Positions 1 through 12,601 of a stretch of 64,000 nt of DNA are shown here, in pieces; position 1 is the first letter of the stretch; each line of letters starts with the position of its first letter. This DNA is from Proteles cristata cristata (lineage: Eukaryota > Chordata > Mammalia > Carnivora > Hyaenidae). A model generated the notes under the pieces. That model was not told the origin of the DNA and ran no database searches. It worked only from the letters and a program-made list of their open reading frames with translations. The stretch covers positions 248,001-312,000 of the forward strand of contig JAESUZ010002395.1 in the NCBI GenBank assembly GCA_017311185.1, in the 5' to 3' direction. Made by a program: the position numbers and the translations under genes.

Positions 1-561
1 AACATAAGTATGTGAAAAGCACCTATTAAGTATATCCAAACAGATACAGAGTATGTTACTAAGATAACAAAAATATTACAAACTGTTTAAAGCAAAAACC
101 ACATCTAACAACCCTCAAGTGAAATTCTGCTCTTCTGAACAGAACAATCTTGAGAATGCAGGCAAAATAATGGTGCCGGGGGAGAGCTCTGGAAACCATG
201 GAATATGGAGGACATGAAAGAATTAACGGTGCCAGCACTCCAGGTGACGCCGCGAGTGTGAGGGTGACAGTCTCAGGGACAGTAAGGCTTGCATCTTGGC
301 CATCCCAATTCCTTACTTCAGGACACCCACCAGTCACCAGGAGAAAAACGTTAATGCCCAGTAATACATTATTTTGAGGGAAAGAAGATTCTTTTCAAAG
401 AATCAAAAAGCGCCTATTATTAACTCTGGAATAAACAAAACTCAAAACACGGAGCCCAAGCAGATGGACTGGGAAAGTGTGAGATTAAGATTCACCAGTA
501 AAGACAGAAGATAGCAATTCCCACAAAGCTGGTGGCTTATGTTTTTAAGCGTAGATAAAGG

Positions 562-767
562 TGGGGCACCTGGATGGCTCCTTCAATTAAGTGTCCGACT
601 TTGGCTCAGGTCATGATCTCGTGGTCTGTGAGTTCGAGCCCTGTGCCAGGCTCTGTGCTGACACCTCAGCCTGGAGCCTGCTTCGGATTCTTTGTCTCCC
701 TCTCTCTGTCCCTCCACCACTCTTGCTTTTTCTCTCTAAAATAAACAAACATTTAAAAAATTGAAGA
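562..767 (+). mobile_element. CanSINE with perfect 15-bp target duplication
   Basis: tRNA-derived head (ggggcacctggatggctc), B-box-like gagttcgagccc, TC-rich middle and A-rich tail. The flanks aagcgtagataaagg at 547-561 and 768-782 are identical. Confidence 0.93.
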
Positions 768-964
768 AAGCGTAGATAAAGGAATGCAGATAAAGCAATT
801 ACACGTTTTGCTCGTGTGATCGGTCTAGTATTTATTGCCCATCTACGTACTCCGATATGTTTGTGGCCATATTGCACATTCTCCCTGCTCTTTCTTTCTT
901 CCTAAATGTATTAACATTGCCGAGAAGGTGAAAACTCTACCGTTAATAGTAAGAGCAATGATCA

Positions 965-1165
965 TAGTAACCAACATTTATTTAGCCCACATTTATTTAG
1001 CGCTTCCTACTGGTTCATTTAATCTCCGCAGCAATCCCCACAGGCATGTGTTACTACCATTCCCATTTTTTTTAGTTAGGCCAATTAAGATTCTGGAGAG
1101 TAAAGGAATCTTTCCCTTGGTCATACAGTTGGGAAACCACAGGAGTCAAGCCCAGACTGGACTGA
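965..1165 (-). mobile_element. MIR-like SINE remnant
   Basis: caacatttatttagc, gtgttactaccattcccatt, gtcatacagttgggaaacc and caggagtcaagcccagac follow the reverse-complement MIR order. Diverged. Confidence 0.5.
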
Positions 1166-1259
1166 GAGAAAAACGCACGATGTGGCCTCCATTGACCCCT
1201 AAGCACTCTCCCACAAGCAGGGTACCACATGCAAGCTTCAGGCCATCCTCTGCACGGCC

Positions 1260-1314
1260 GGGGGGAGGAGGGGTGGCGGGGGGGAGGGGGGGGGCGGGGG
1301 GGGCGGGGAGGGGC
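1260..1314 (+). repeat. G-rich tract with many G runs
   Basis: About 55 bases of almost only G with scattered A, C and T, including several runs of four or more G. It can form G-quadruplexes on this strand. It is not a CpG island, as flanks return to normal composition at once. Confidence 0.9.
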
Positions 1315-1532
1315 AGTGCTCAGAGCTTGGTTTCTTATGAAGTATCTCTGTGTCTTTTGGGCAAGCCACTTAACTTCTCCAGAAGAACAGGATTCTCTGC
1401 AGACCAAGGGACTGGAGTCGATGAGCGCCTGCTCAAACTGACCTGTGATTTTATCTTCCATTCCCACCCTCCTCCCTAGGAACGTATTTATTAGGAATGC
1501 ATGCTGTGGTTTCCTAGTGATAGGTCCTGCAA

Positions 1533-1534
1533 GT

Positions 1535-1583
<49 letters not shown>
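1533..1583 (+). repeat. (GT)n microsatellite
   Basis: About 21 uninterrupted GT units at 1541-1582 preceded by a shorter GT run. Confidence 0.97.
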
Positions 1584-1584
<1 letters not shown>

Positions 1585-2741
1585 CTGTTGCCAAAAGATT
1601 TTCATGAAAAACACTTAAATGCTGAGTGCTGTCTGAACTGCTTCTGGCCAGGTAGGTGTTCCACATATTGGACTGCTCTTATTACGGACTGGATTTGAAG
1701 GCACGCCGTGTCTTGTCTTTTCCACACATACTAATACATTGTCCATCTTGCCTCTCCTAATAGCCCCTGAGTCTTGAACTTGGAGCCAGAAAAGTACTGC
1801 CTTTGTAAAGCACAAAAGAACACCAGTGGGTTTTTTTTTTTTTCCCTCAAATCACACGAGGCCTGAATAAAAAGCTCTCCGGCCATTCAGAGGCCGCTTG
1901 CATTGTGCAGCTGTTCCTTGACTGCTGAGAGCATCTCACCGCTGACAATGCAGTACCTGAAGGAAACCGCACACAGGGCGCTGTGCAGGACTCACAGGAC
2001 CTGGGAGTTTTGCCAGTGGCCGTGGAAAGATCGCGGGCTCTTTTTTCTCAGTTAAACCCTGATAAGCATATTGCAGTTTGTCGTTGTTGTGTTGTTTGCC
2101 TTGCCAGTATCTGTCTCACAGTTGCATTACGGTGATGTCTTCCCAACCCGCTGGCATTTGGGGACTTTTTCTTTTCCTGTTTCGGTCCTACCTCTGTGAA
2201 ATGTACAGTGCAGCTTTGATTGGTCCTATTCCACTCCCAGTTAGCAATAGATCACTGTGTGGACTCAGTTCCCATGACTTTGGTTCCCCAGGACAATGTC
2301 TCTTTCTTCACCAAGCTGATGGTAAATATCTGGTCAGCCTTGTCTATTTAAAGCCAGCCAAGCAGGAATCCTAGTGCTGGAAAGAGGATTCTTTTGTTTG
2401 TTTGTAAGTAAACAATGGGCTCAACTCTTCCTCACTAAAATTAAATTCCAATCACTCTTAAAATAATACCAAGAACTAATCTAATTGCAACAGGGAGGCA
2501 GAGGGCAATGAAGGCGAGTTTCCTGATGCCAGCTGCTGCTTCACCACTGCCTTCCGTGTTCTCTGGCGATTCTAGAGAACCTGCCTATGCAAGGGAAGTT
2601 ATTATCTCCCTTGCAGGGGGACAGAGTTGGGTGAGCTAAAAGCCAGGTGGGCAACTTTATCCAAAATCATTTCCTTCTGAGTAATCAGGACTAAGTTGAC
2701 AGAGCTATTTCAGGGGTGGCATTTAACTTTCCTCATGCTTT

Positions 2742-2947
2742 AAAAATTTTTTTTAAGTTTATTTATTTATGAGAGCGAGACAGAGCAAGCAAGGAAGGGG
2801 CAGAGAGAGAGGGAGTGAGAGAATCTCAAGCAGGCTCCAATCCAGCGCAGAGCCCAATTCAGGGCTCGAATGCACCAAGTGTGAGATCGTGACCTGAGCC
2901 GAAATCAAGAGTCGGACACTTAACTGACTGAATCACCCAGGTGACTC
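2742..2947 (-). mobile_element. CanSINE, minus strand
   Basis: Starts with a T-rich tail and GA-rich block and ends with ctgaatcacccaggtgactc, the reverse complement of the SINE head. Moderately diverged; no clear target duplication seen. Confidence 0.9.
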
Positions 2948-3220
2948 AAGTTTTTTCACATTTTAAAAAAATGCCTTAAAAACAAAAAGCTGAGCAAAAT
3001 GACTAGTGTCTTTCTGGTTTAGAATGTTCTGGAGGATGCCTGCTTTAATCCGTCTCAGTGGAGGAAAATCTGGATTGATGAAAACTCAAGGGAAGTGGGT
3101 GAATCATTTCTAGGAGAAGCCTCCAAGGCAGCAGCTCCCCTTCTGGAACTATAAACGTGACCTATACAAAAACTACGGACCTATACAACACAGAAGTGTG
3201 CAAAGGTGCTGTGTATTCTT

Positions 3221-3434
3221 TTTTTTTTTTCTTTTAATGTTTATTCATTTTTGAGACAGAGACAGAGCATGAGCGGGGGAGAGGCAGAGAGAGACAGAGA
3301 CACAGAATCCGAAGCAGGCTCCAGGCTCTGAGCTGGCAGCACAGAAGCCATTGTGGGGCTCGAACCCACGAACAACAAGATCATGACTCAAACTAAAGTT
3401 GGACTCTTAACTAACTGAGCCGCCCAGGCACCCC
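3221..3434 (-). mobile_element. CanSINE with perfect 17-bp target duplication
   Basis: Full-length inverted copy ending gccgcccaggcacccc. Identical flanks aggtgctgtgtattctt at 3204-3220 and 3435-3451. Confidence 0.94.
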
Positions 3435-5531
3435 AGGTGCTGTGTATTCTTATTTCTCCCACGGCTCCATGTCAGCTCTACTGGGATGAGCGGGATATCA
3501 GTATATGGTAACACGTGGGCTGCTACCATTTTCTCCCTCAGCCTGAGGGCAGCCCTCTTTCTTGGCAGTGCACATTTCTATCTGAAACACCATCGACTCA
3601 ATGACCCCCGTTTGCAAAGTCAGGATAACTGCAATACTACCTTGATCAGTTTCAAATCATCCAACATCCAAAGAGCACCTGCCTATCAAGAAACCCCTGC
3701 TGCTTACTCGTATGTTCTCACAACAACCGCCTCCTGACTCCGGGCCTCTTGCTCATCGCTGCAATTTCTATTCAACTCCACCCAAATCCTTCCTGTCCTC
3801 TGCCCTGAGGCACAGCACAGCCAAGTCTGCATCTGTGCAGATTTGCATCCCTGTTTCCCAGCCAGGATGAGGACCTTATTACTTTGTCTAACTGTAGCCT
3901 CGCTTGGGCAAGGTTACCCCCCATGAGCTTACTTCTTTGAACGGACCCCTCTCATCCGGTGCACGGGGCTGCTCTCCTTCCTTCCTTCGGGCCACCCTGG
4001 CCACTGTTTCTCAACACAATGTCCGTGCTTTCCTTGAGAACCGCATTTCCTCAGCCAAGGACCAGTATTTGTATTATGGTAAATGCTTCTCTCCTCCAGG
4101 ATAAGCGGCCTGATTTATGTATATGTAAGGATCAGGAGTCATTTCAAATTCCAGGAAGCTTAACATGTGAATATCCTCAGTTGTTCCTTACTGAAGTGAG
4201 GTTTCTGGTTGGGTTTCTGTAGTCCTTCTCAAAAAGGCTTCTATAGTTAAAGTATTAAGTCTTCATGCGTTCACTCATTCATATTCATTCATTCAATAAC
4301 TATGTGCTCCCTGTGGGGCTCAGCACTGGGTGTCTTGCAGTGAATAAAAAGGACACGACCCAAGAGCTCATGGGACTTGCAGCCTCGTGGAGGCAAAGTC
4401 TGCCAGCACCATAGGAGAACATTTTCCATTACAGCTGTGGCCACTAGGGTGAAGATAAAGAATAGGGTGCCATGAAAAAGAGCATTGTGGGGACGACGGG
4501 GTTAAGGAGGGTGCAGGGCTCTCAGGAGCTAAGACTGCAGAAGCACGCATGTTCCGAGTGCACTGGGAAGCAGCGGGTGATGGGTCTGATTTACACTCTG
4601 TCCACATGAATTCTGCACAACGGTGGGGGCAGGAGGGATGGACAGAAGGAAAGGGGCTCCGGCTGTATTCAGGAATAATCCACAAGGCCTTGCTAAGATA
4701 AGCCACTGGATTCTGTCTTGCTGGTTTCTGGGCATGTCAGTGGATTTGGGAGAGAAGGGCATAGAACCTGAGCAACCTCCTTGGGCAGAGTGGGGAGATG
4801 ACCCCAAGTGCGAGGGAAGGAAAGGGCGGCCTTGGATGCAAGTGGAGAATGGACAGTGTGAAGCCTGGAAGGGCCAGGAAGGTAAGGGAGGGCTGATGGC
4901 CTCCTGGCCTGGGTTTTATCCACTGGGTAGAAGTGACATCTCTGCCCTAAGACTGGAAAGAGGTTTGGGAGAGAGCAGTCCAGAGAGGGGGTGCTTTTGA
5001 GCATGAAAAAGGAATGAGGAGCTGAAGAGCTGTTTGCAGCTTTGCTAAATATGTTCTGCAGCCCTTCCAAATAACTATCTACAATTTTTCTCCAGCCGTG
5101 CAGCCTCACTCCAGAGAAAAGTGTACTGATGTACTTTGGAAAGATTTTCGATAACAAAGACTTTCTAAATAACTTTCAGTTTAACCAGCAAATCACTCAC
5201 CCAGAACCCCCTTCCCTCAAGTATTCCAGTTAGTCAAAAGTTTTTCTGAAACATGTCAGCACTGAAAAATGCAGAAGGCAGCTAAGCAGGTTGAAAGGGC
5301 GTCAGAAATCCCATATCTGTGCAGAGTGCCAATGGCAGGGTCTCTTTAAAGACAAGTCATTTCAAACCCATCATGTCCAATGCATAGGTGCGCCACAGGT
5401 TACAAAAAGGAAAAACAAAGAAAGAAACCTTCAGCACAGAGTAGAAAGACACTCAATCCAGTGTACTCCATGTGTTTTGTTTAGTTGGCACAGGGGCATT
5501 TTGAATTGTTACCTTAGAAATGAACCAATAG

Positions 5532-5701
5532 TGGGGCGCCTAGGTGGCTCAGTCGGTTAAGCATCTGACTATGGCTCAGGTCATGATCTTACGGTTCGTG
5601 GATTCAAGCCTCCATGTCAGGCTCTGTGCTGACTACTCAGAGCCTAGAGCTGCTTCAGATTCTATGTCTCCCTCTTTCTCTCTCTGACCCTCCCCTGCTC
5701 G

Positions 5702-5735
<34 letters not shown>

Positions 5736-5755
5736 AATAAACATTAAAAAAGAAG
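5532..5755 (+). mobile_element. CanSINE with imperfect target duplication and TC repeat
   Basis: Head ggggcgcctaggtggctcag, a TC microsatellite at about 5703-5732 and an A tail. Flanks aaatgaaccaatag (5518-5531) and aaattaaccaacag (5756-5769) match at 12 of 14 positions. Confidence 0.93.
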
Positions 5756-5889
5756 AAATTAACCAACAGCTTTGCACAGTTTGAGGTGGTGGGTAAAAGG
5801 ACTCAAAAGACCAAAATGTTAACAGGTGCATTTAATAGGTGTATAAGATTCATTTTCAAACCATGTGGTCAAAATGTGGACAGTCCACA

Positions 5890-5980
5890 GTACAGAGCCT
5901 GCTGTGGATCCTCTGTCCCCTGCTCTCTGCCCCTCCCCTGCTCATTCATTTTCTCTTTCTCAAAAATGAATAAACATCGA
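5890..5980 (+). mobile_element. CanSINE 3' fragment
   Basis: Only the 3' part is present: acagagcctgctg, a TC-rich block and an aaaaatgaataaac tail. The tRNA-like head is missing, so this is a truncated copy. Confidence 0.7.
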
Positions 5981-6519
5981 GAACAAAAGCACATGGGCAG
6001 TCCCACCCAGGGCCAAGCTGAGGTGTGTTTGTGAGTTGCTGGCAAAGGGCACAGAGAAGCCTGACCCTGCACTTTGTAAATTATAAACTGTCTGTACCTG
6101 TCATCTGTCCGGGTCTGTGCTAATGACACTTTAACAACTGACTTATGTGTGACAGAGCGCTAAGAGCCAGCGGTTCAAAGCAACCACCTCCAAAGGCGTT
6201 GTTATTGAGGTCCACAGGAGTTTGAGGGAAAAGAACAAGGGCTGTGACACAGGTGAGGACTTCTGCATTGGGTTTAGGGTGCTTTTAGAAGGCGGGGCCC
6301 TGGAAATGCCTCAGGTAGATTGGGCCTGGAATGCAGTTATAGCCCGACAGGACCGAATGCCTCGGAGACACTAATCTTGCCCAAATTTCTCAAAGTGGAA
6401 GGACCAGTTGGAAAATGCAGGGTTCATTACATATTACGGTCCCTAAGTCCTGTCCATCTGGCTCAGAAAACTGCGGTAGGGATCACGTGTTTTTAAAACG
6501 GTGTATCCTTTCTCCCCCT

Positions 6520-6850
6520 CCAGACCCCCTCCATCCTCACTGCCCAATGCCTACTACAATGCCCTGCACACAGCCTAATAGGCACTTATGAAATGTTTAG
6601 TGAATTTAAGATTTGGGAAATACTATAATTAGAGGGCAGGGCGCACCGCAGTTAAGGATGTAGGCTTTGGAGTCAGCTTGCCAGGGTTCTAGTCCATCTG
6701 CCCCACTTACCAGTATGTGACCCAGGGAAGTCCTCCCACCTGTGGCACGGGGATAATGATAGCATGCCTCTCAAAGTGTCTCGAGGACTAAGTGAGTCAT
6801 TACACAACGACGTAGATCAGGGCCTGATGCATAAACAACAAAGGATGATT
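6520..6850 (+). mobile_element. L2-like end followed by MIR
   Basis: About 6520-6600 resembles an L2 3' end (aatgccctgcacacagcct). About 6640-6850 resembles MIR (gtaggctttggagtcagc, ggggataatgatagcatgc, cgaggactaagtgagtc). Confidence 0.6.
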
Positions 6851-6989
6851 ATTTTGCAGAAATAAATTCCTCTTGAGCAGAGAGAGCCCTTCTGAAAATA
6901 CACCACCTAAAATAATGGTAAGCAGGCCATTTTTGGGCACTAAGAAAGGTTCTACAACTTCTGCATATTCCATAGCCTATTTTTAAAGG

Positions 6990-7293
6990 TAAGAATTTTA
7001 TTTTTTATTTTCTTTTAATATTTTGGGAGAGAAAAAGAGCGAGCGAGCAGAGGAGAGGCAGAGACAGGGAGAGGGAGAGAGAGAATCCCAAGAAGGCTCC
7101 ACACCCAACATGAGCTACAGTGTAGCTCGATCTCACAAACCAAGAGTCAGACTGAGCCACCCAGTCACCCCAAAACTATTCTTTTAAGATTTTATTTTTA
7201 ACCAATCTCTCTACCTAGCCTTAATATGGGGCTCAAACTCACCACCACAAGATCAAGTTGCATGCTTTACCAATTGAGCCAGTCAGGCACCCC
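6990..7293 (-). mobile_element. Two adjacent minus-strand CanSINEs, probably nested
   Basis: A longer copy (about 6990-7171, ending cagtcacccc) lies against a shorter old-type copy (about 7180-7293, ending cagtcaggcacccc). Similar flanks aaaggtaagaatt on the left and aaaggtaaaaatt on the right suggest the longer copy inserted into the tail of the older one. Confidence 0.8.
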
Positions 7294-10200
7294 AAAAGGT
7301 AAAAATTGTAGATTAATATGAGTTTTCACTCCTCATAAGTCCAAAGGGTATATAATTATATACAAAAGTGTATACAGTTTTGTTTAAAACAAAGCACAAA
7401 AGGGGGAGTCTTCTTAAATAATAAATTAAGCTTTTAAAATATTTTTCCTCCAAAAAAAGTACCAGATTCTATTTCCTCTTGGAAACAAATTCACATCTGG
7501 GATGCCAAATTTCAGTCTTAATACAGTATGGAACAGTTGAGTTATAATTCTTTAACTTCCCAGAACACACAGAATTCTGATGGGAACATGGGAAAGGACA
7601 TTTATCTTTTCAGCTGCATGAAAATGAAACTCGTAATATTTTAGTGAACTGAAAGAAAAACACATATTAAAAATTAAGACCATGTGTAACAGGGACTGTG
7701 TCTATAGCTACATCATTAGACTCTGTACAGTGATCATGCTCTACAATACGATGTCCTAGACCAATGATTGGAAGTAACAGTGCCTTTTAGATGAGAATGA
7801 AAGTAATTCGTGGTTATTTTCATTCTAAGACACTTAAGATTGACAATGTTTATTTCAAAGGGATGGATGTGCAGCCATACTAAAATAAGTCACCTTCTGA
7901 TTAGGAGAGCAAACCACAGCACTCAAAGTAAAGGGGGAGATGCTGATCAAAACTGCTCACTTCATTCTTAGTGGAGAGACCTAGTTTGGAACTCTTACAG
8001 CTGTGTCTCAGGATATTAAAGTAACTAGTTGAAATGTAAAGTATTCAATTAATCACTATTTGTACTAAACAGATTCTCTATTGACACTGGCTAGATTCTT
8101 TTTTGTTTGTTTGTTTGTTTTTGCTGTTTTATTTTAATGCCTGAGGTTAATAACACCCTTAAGAGACTGCCTACGTGTCCACCCAGTACCAACAAAGCCT
8201 AGGCTTATCATTATGCCAGTTTCACAACCAGAATCCATTAGTTAATTTAACAGAGTCCGAGAAACACTCATTTGTCTCCTTCAGCATTGTGCACAAAGTG
8301 ACACAGGGTCAGGCATTATCTGGTGGAGGGGGGACACTGAAATTAAAGTCCCTGGGCACCAGCCATTCACAGCAGTAGAATGGATGATTATCAGGCTGGA
8401 TATAATTATAGAGCCACAGCAGTCCCCAACAATACACTGGCTATCTGCCGAGCACAAAGGTTTAAATCCTTAATTTGTTGTGGGCCAGAATTATCTGCGA
8501 AGTGTCCATGCATTTTTGTGTACCATCAATCACAACACAGATAGGCAACCGCTGCTGTGTGCATTTTGGACGCTTGGCAGCTGGTAAGGTTCTGCCTAGT
8601 TTTCTGACAGAAAGATAGGAAGCAGGGCTGGGGAAAGGCTTTTAGTGGCAGAAGGATGACACTTCTGCCAAGGTCCTATCGCAGGCTCATTAGCTGAGTG
8701 GAAATCTGAACCTCGTCAGTTTCAAAGGTATACTTAGACATATACAAAGTCCTCTGTTTCATTAAGTTAATTTACCTGAATGGCTTGCCCGATAATCAAA
8801 CTGCTTCTGCACTGTCAGCACTGTACCTTAAAGGCACATGAGGATGGAGTGGGGTGAGAGGCATTGCCCATGAGGACACTGGGGGTTTGGTTACATGGCA
8901 TACTTTAACTGTGTGCTTCCAGAAATCCACATTCTATTCATAAGTGAGAAACATGGGCAGGAAGTTCATGAAGTCTTGTTATTCACTTTTGGTTCCAAAG
9001 GATGAAGTTGGAAAATGAGAAGAGAGACCGCGCGCTATGCTAATCACTTAAGAATAGTATCCAATTGTTAAGAGAGGAAATGAAAAAAGGAAAAGGAAGC
9101 GGTAGAGAGAGCTATGCATTTGATGATTAGGTGTTTAACCTCTTGTGAGCCTGGAGAATGCAAATTCCTGTACAGCTAGATTCACTCAAATGCAGGACCT
9201 CCAGGAAACTGTACCTGCAACTTCTATCCTGCAGAAGTTGCTACTTAAAGAAAAATATGTATTTCTCTCCCTCCGCCCCTCCCTTTGTTTGGTTCTCAAA
9301 GTGGTGTCTTTGTTCCTTTTTAAATATGCCTTTGTGGTATTTAGACTTGAGTGTTATCACTTGAGAGCTGTTTGCATGTTAAAATTTAATCTTATCTAAT
9401 GTTATGTGGTCTCAGGGTTGACTTTTAACTGAAAGCTGTTACTGGCTTTCATGCCATGCTGTTAACTCTGTTTAAAACAAACAATAAGATTTCATTAGAA
9501 CCAACTGGTTTGACAATGAAAAATGAGGACATGTTATCTCCCCCTTTCTCCTAACACTGCGCTAGAACACAGCTCTCTGGAGGAAGATGGCAAAGAATTT
9601 CTTCTCCAACCTCATGTATGCCTTCACCTGTTCATGGCCTACTGGGTATAAAAGATCACTTTCTCAAAGTACTTAAGTGAGAAATACTTCCCTACACAAA
9701 GGGGAAAAGTCCACATATTTTCTTGCATTGAATCATTAGAAATAGTTAGCAAGCCCCATATCCATTTGTTTAATTTGACAATAGCTGTCTTTTAGTGGCC
9801 ATGTTTAATTTTCTTTATCTAACATTTTGGAAGATCCAACTCCACCCATTTTTAGGGCAGTATTGTTCAATTGCTTAGCTCTGATGACAAAATGCTTAAT
9901 GTCAAGTATGACTGTGAAGGATCAACCCCTGTCTGAATGGATATTTTGCTAGTAGGAGCTTTAAGTAACAATTTAAACTTCATTGTCAGGAGTAGATAAA
10001 ATAAATAGCATCCTTTCACACCCAGGGGATTCTGGGCCAGCTATATCTTTCCGAGTTCTGATTTCATTGTCCACACAATTGAATAAAATATCTACTCTAA
10101 TGCAATATTAAGGTCACAGATTTAATAATACAGAACTTGGGGAATGCAAAATTTACTTCTGTCGAGATAACAATTTCTTCCGCACGCTGGGCATTAGGTG

Positions 10201-10579
10201 CACTTAAAGCTACGCTTTCAGGAACATAACTAGGTCAGGGATTTCACAGAATGTGGAGGTGCTCTTGTCATTGTACCAATACCTTCCTCTTAACATTTCA
10301 TGTATATTTCAACAGCCTGCATGTGCCAGTAAAAGGCAAAAGCTATGTCAGTCTGATGTGTGTTACCAGGGTACGAATACATAGTAGAGTTTCTGAGACC
10401 AGCTAGCACTAAGGCCTTTAAAGAAGAAACTCTGGTTCAATTGACAGTAAACTGCTTCAAGGCTCCAGTCCATAACAAAGTGAGCTACATGAGCACATCT
10501 AAGCCTTCCTGGAAAACTTAAAACTTAAAATGTGTAGCATTTTTCTTACAGTCCACATATATTTGTACTTTATTTTGTG

Positions 10580-10720
10580 ATTTGTTAATTGCTGTATCTG
10601 TGTCCCCCATAAACTGTAAATCATCTGAGGACAGATATTATATATTTGATGATTTGTTCACTTTTTCACTATCTAGTGGTAGGCAGATTACTAAACAAAT
10701 AATGTCAGTTTGATTGCTCT
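10580..10720 (+). mobile_element. L2-like 3' end fragment
   Basis: cccccataaactgtaaatca, tgaggacagatattatat and tagtggtaggcagattac resemble the L2 terminal region. Diverged. Confidence 0.4.
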
Positions 10721-11455
10721 GATACAACTCTTTCATGTGGAAGAAAGGAGAGAAAGATTAGTGATTAATGGGGCCGGGGAGAGGGAAGACTTCACAGAGG
10801 AGGTGATATTTGTTGAGTGTCTTACAGAAAGGGTAGGAATTTCCAAGGTAGGAAAAAGAAGGGGAAGGAGAAGTGGGGTGGGGTAGGAGGTGGGGGGCGG
10901 GGAGGAGCAATGAGGAAAGCACTGGAAAAAAACCCCAGCCTAGGGAAGAGCAGTGCAGGATACAAAACAGTAAAAGAGGAGAAAAGAAGGCAAAAGACAA
11001 TCCAGTAGGACCCATTCTCACAAACTCCTCCAATTCAACTGAATTGTGCGAAATGCTCAACCTTACAGGTAGGGGCGGGTCCCGGAAACCCTGGTGTATA
11101 TTCTTAATCCTGGGCACAGGCAGGAAGGCCAGGGCAAGCCACCCACCTCTGACTGCTAGGTGAGAAGATGCCAGAGGGCTCTAAATGGTGCTTCCTTTCA
11201 AGTTCTTTTACATTAGCCCTCCCTCGTCTCCTTCCTACTGGCTGCGGTGCCTGAGACAGTGTCTTGCTCATAAAAACACAATAAATGCTCAACCTGCTGT
11301 CTTTTGTAAAAGCGCCTCTCCGTTTGAGATGCCTGTAATTGCAGTTGGGAAGAGGGATAGGTCGATAACGACGAACACCAATGACCATAGACTGTTCCTC
11401 ATTTTTCACTCTGACGTGGCCCTGAAAACTGCATTGTCAAAAGTGCACCCCTCCC

Positions 11456-11672
11456 GTGGCGCCTGAGGGACGGAGTCGATCGGTTAAGCCTCCAACTCTT
11501 GGTTTCAGTTCAGGTACTGATTTCACGGTCTGGGAGTTCAAGCCAGGCATCGGGCTCTGTGCTGATGGTACAGAACCTTCTTGGGATCCTCTATTTCCCT
11601 CTCTCTGTGTCCCTCCCCAGTTTGTGCTCTCTCTGTCACTCTCTCTCAAGATAAACAAACTTTAAGAAAAAG
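11456..11672 (+). mobile_element. CanSINE with 13-bp target duplication
   Basis: Diverged head (gtggcgcctgagggac), conserved TC-rich block and A tail. Identical flanks gtgcacccctccc at 11443-11455 and 11673-11685. Confidence 0.92.
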
Positions 11673-11999
11673 GTGCACCCCTCCCTTCCTGAAACAAGTA
11701 ATTTAAACTTCCATAAAGTCTTGGTGAAGCACCGAACTGCAGTTACTGTCATCTGAGAATGGCAGCCACCCATGAGTGCAACAAAATGTGAGTGCCGGCA
11801 ATGCAGGGTGCAGAAGGCTGTGGCTGGGAAGCTTGGGGGTCATGGGGAGAAAGCAAACAACAGTGAAGAAGTAATTTTGGGAAACAAGTGATGCAGAAGT
11901 ATACAAAATCCAAAACGCTGAAATGTAAGGACACTTAAGAATTTCCAAATGCCAACCCCAGGCTCAACGGGGATTGAGAAGAAAATGGAAGCATCCATT

Positions 12000-12165
12000 T
12001 ATTAAATGCCTCTTTACGGGTGAGTACTTTTAACCCTAAAAACAACTGTATAAAGAGAAAGCACCATTAGCCCACTTTTACGGTGGAGGCTAACTGAGCT
12101 TAAATCAACTAACCCAAGGCCACGTGGCCACTAACAGATGGACTAGGACAAAAATCCACTATAAT
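12000..12165 (-). mobile_element. MIR-like SINE remnant
   Basis: cattagcccacttttacggt, ggaggctaactgagcttaaa and cccaaggccacgtggccact match the reverse-complement MIR core. Confidence 0.6.
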
Positions 12166-12564
12166 ATAAGCCCCATCATTCACTGAGCAAGCCTCAGTGC
12201 CTACAACACACCTAGCACACAGTAGGTGTGCAGGAATTATTTTATGACACCACCAAACTCCAAAGCCTGTGTTTACGAAGCGGTCAGGGTCAAGTTAGTC
12301 TCAGAGAAGATGAACTTCTGTTCCTCCTCCTGGGATAAAGAAAGACCTAGAAAGGCAAGTGGGCAGACATTTAGTTGGAATGAAAGACTAACAGCAGTAG
12401 AAACACACAAGACAAGGAAGATGAAGAGTTAAAGAGTTTTGCCTAGATCTTTCCCCAAAATACTGCTTCTTGTACTAGCAGAAAATGTTTCCCTTGTCAC
12501 TGAAACAGTAGCTAAGACAAAGCATAAAACACCTGACCCCTAAAGAATATCTTCTAAGAATAAA

Positions 12565-12601
12565 GTGCGTGTGTGTGTGTGCGCGCACGCGCGCATACAT
12601 A
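12565..12601 (+). repeat. Alternating GT/GC tract, Z-DNA prone
   Basis: Perfect purine-pyrimidine alternation, first GT units, then a core of GC/AC units, then CATACAT. The GC-rich core favours left-handed Z-DNA. Confidence 0.9.

Noticed and set aside
564..700. tRNA-Lys-like sequence that could be called a tRNA gene
   Set aside because: The tRNA-like heads of the CanSINEs are degenerate and are followed by the SINE body and A tail, so none is a true tRNA gene.
1260..1314. CpG island promoter
   Set aside because: The stretch is G-rich on one strand with only a few CpG pairs and is only about 55 bp long.
1072..1614. Minus-strand open frame of about 180 codons with His/Thr and Pro repeats
   Set aside because: It is a translation of the GT microsatellite and the G-rich tract; no homology or splice context supports coding.
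5291..5560. Open frame with a C-x2-C and His-His cluster resembling a zinc finger
   Set aside because: Spacing does not match a C2H2 finger, there is no repeat of the motif, and the frame runs into a CanSINE.
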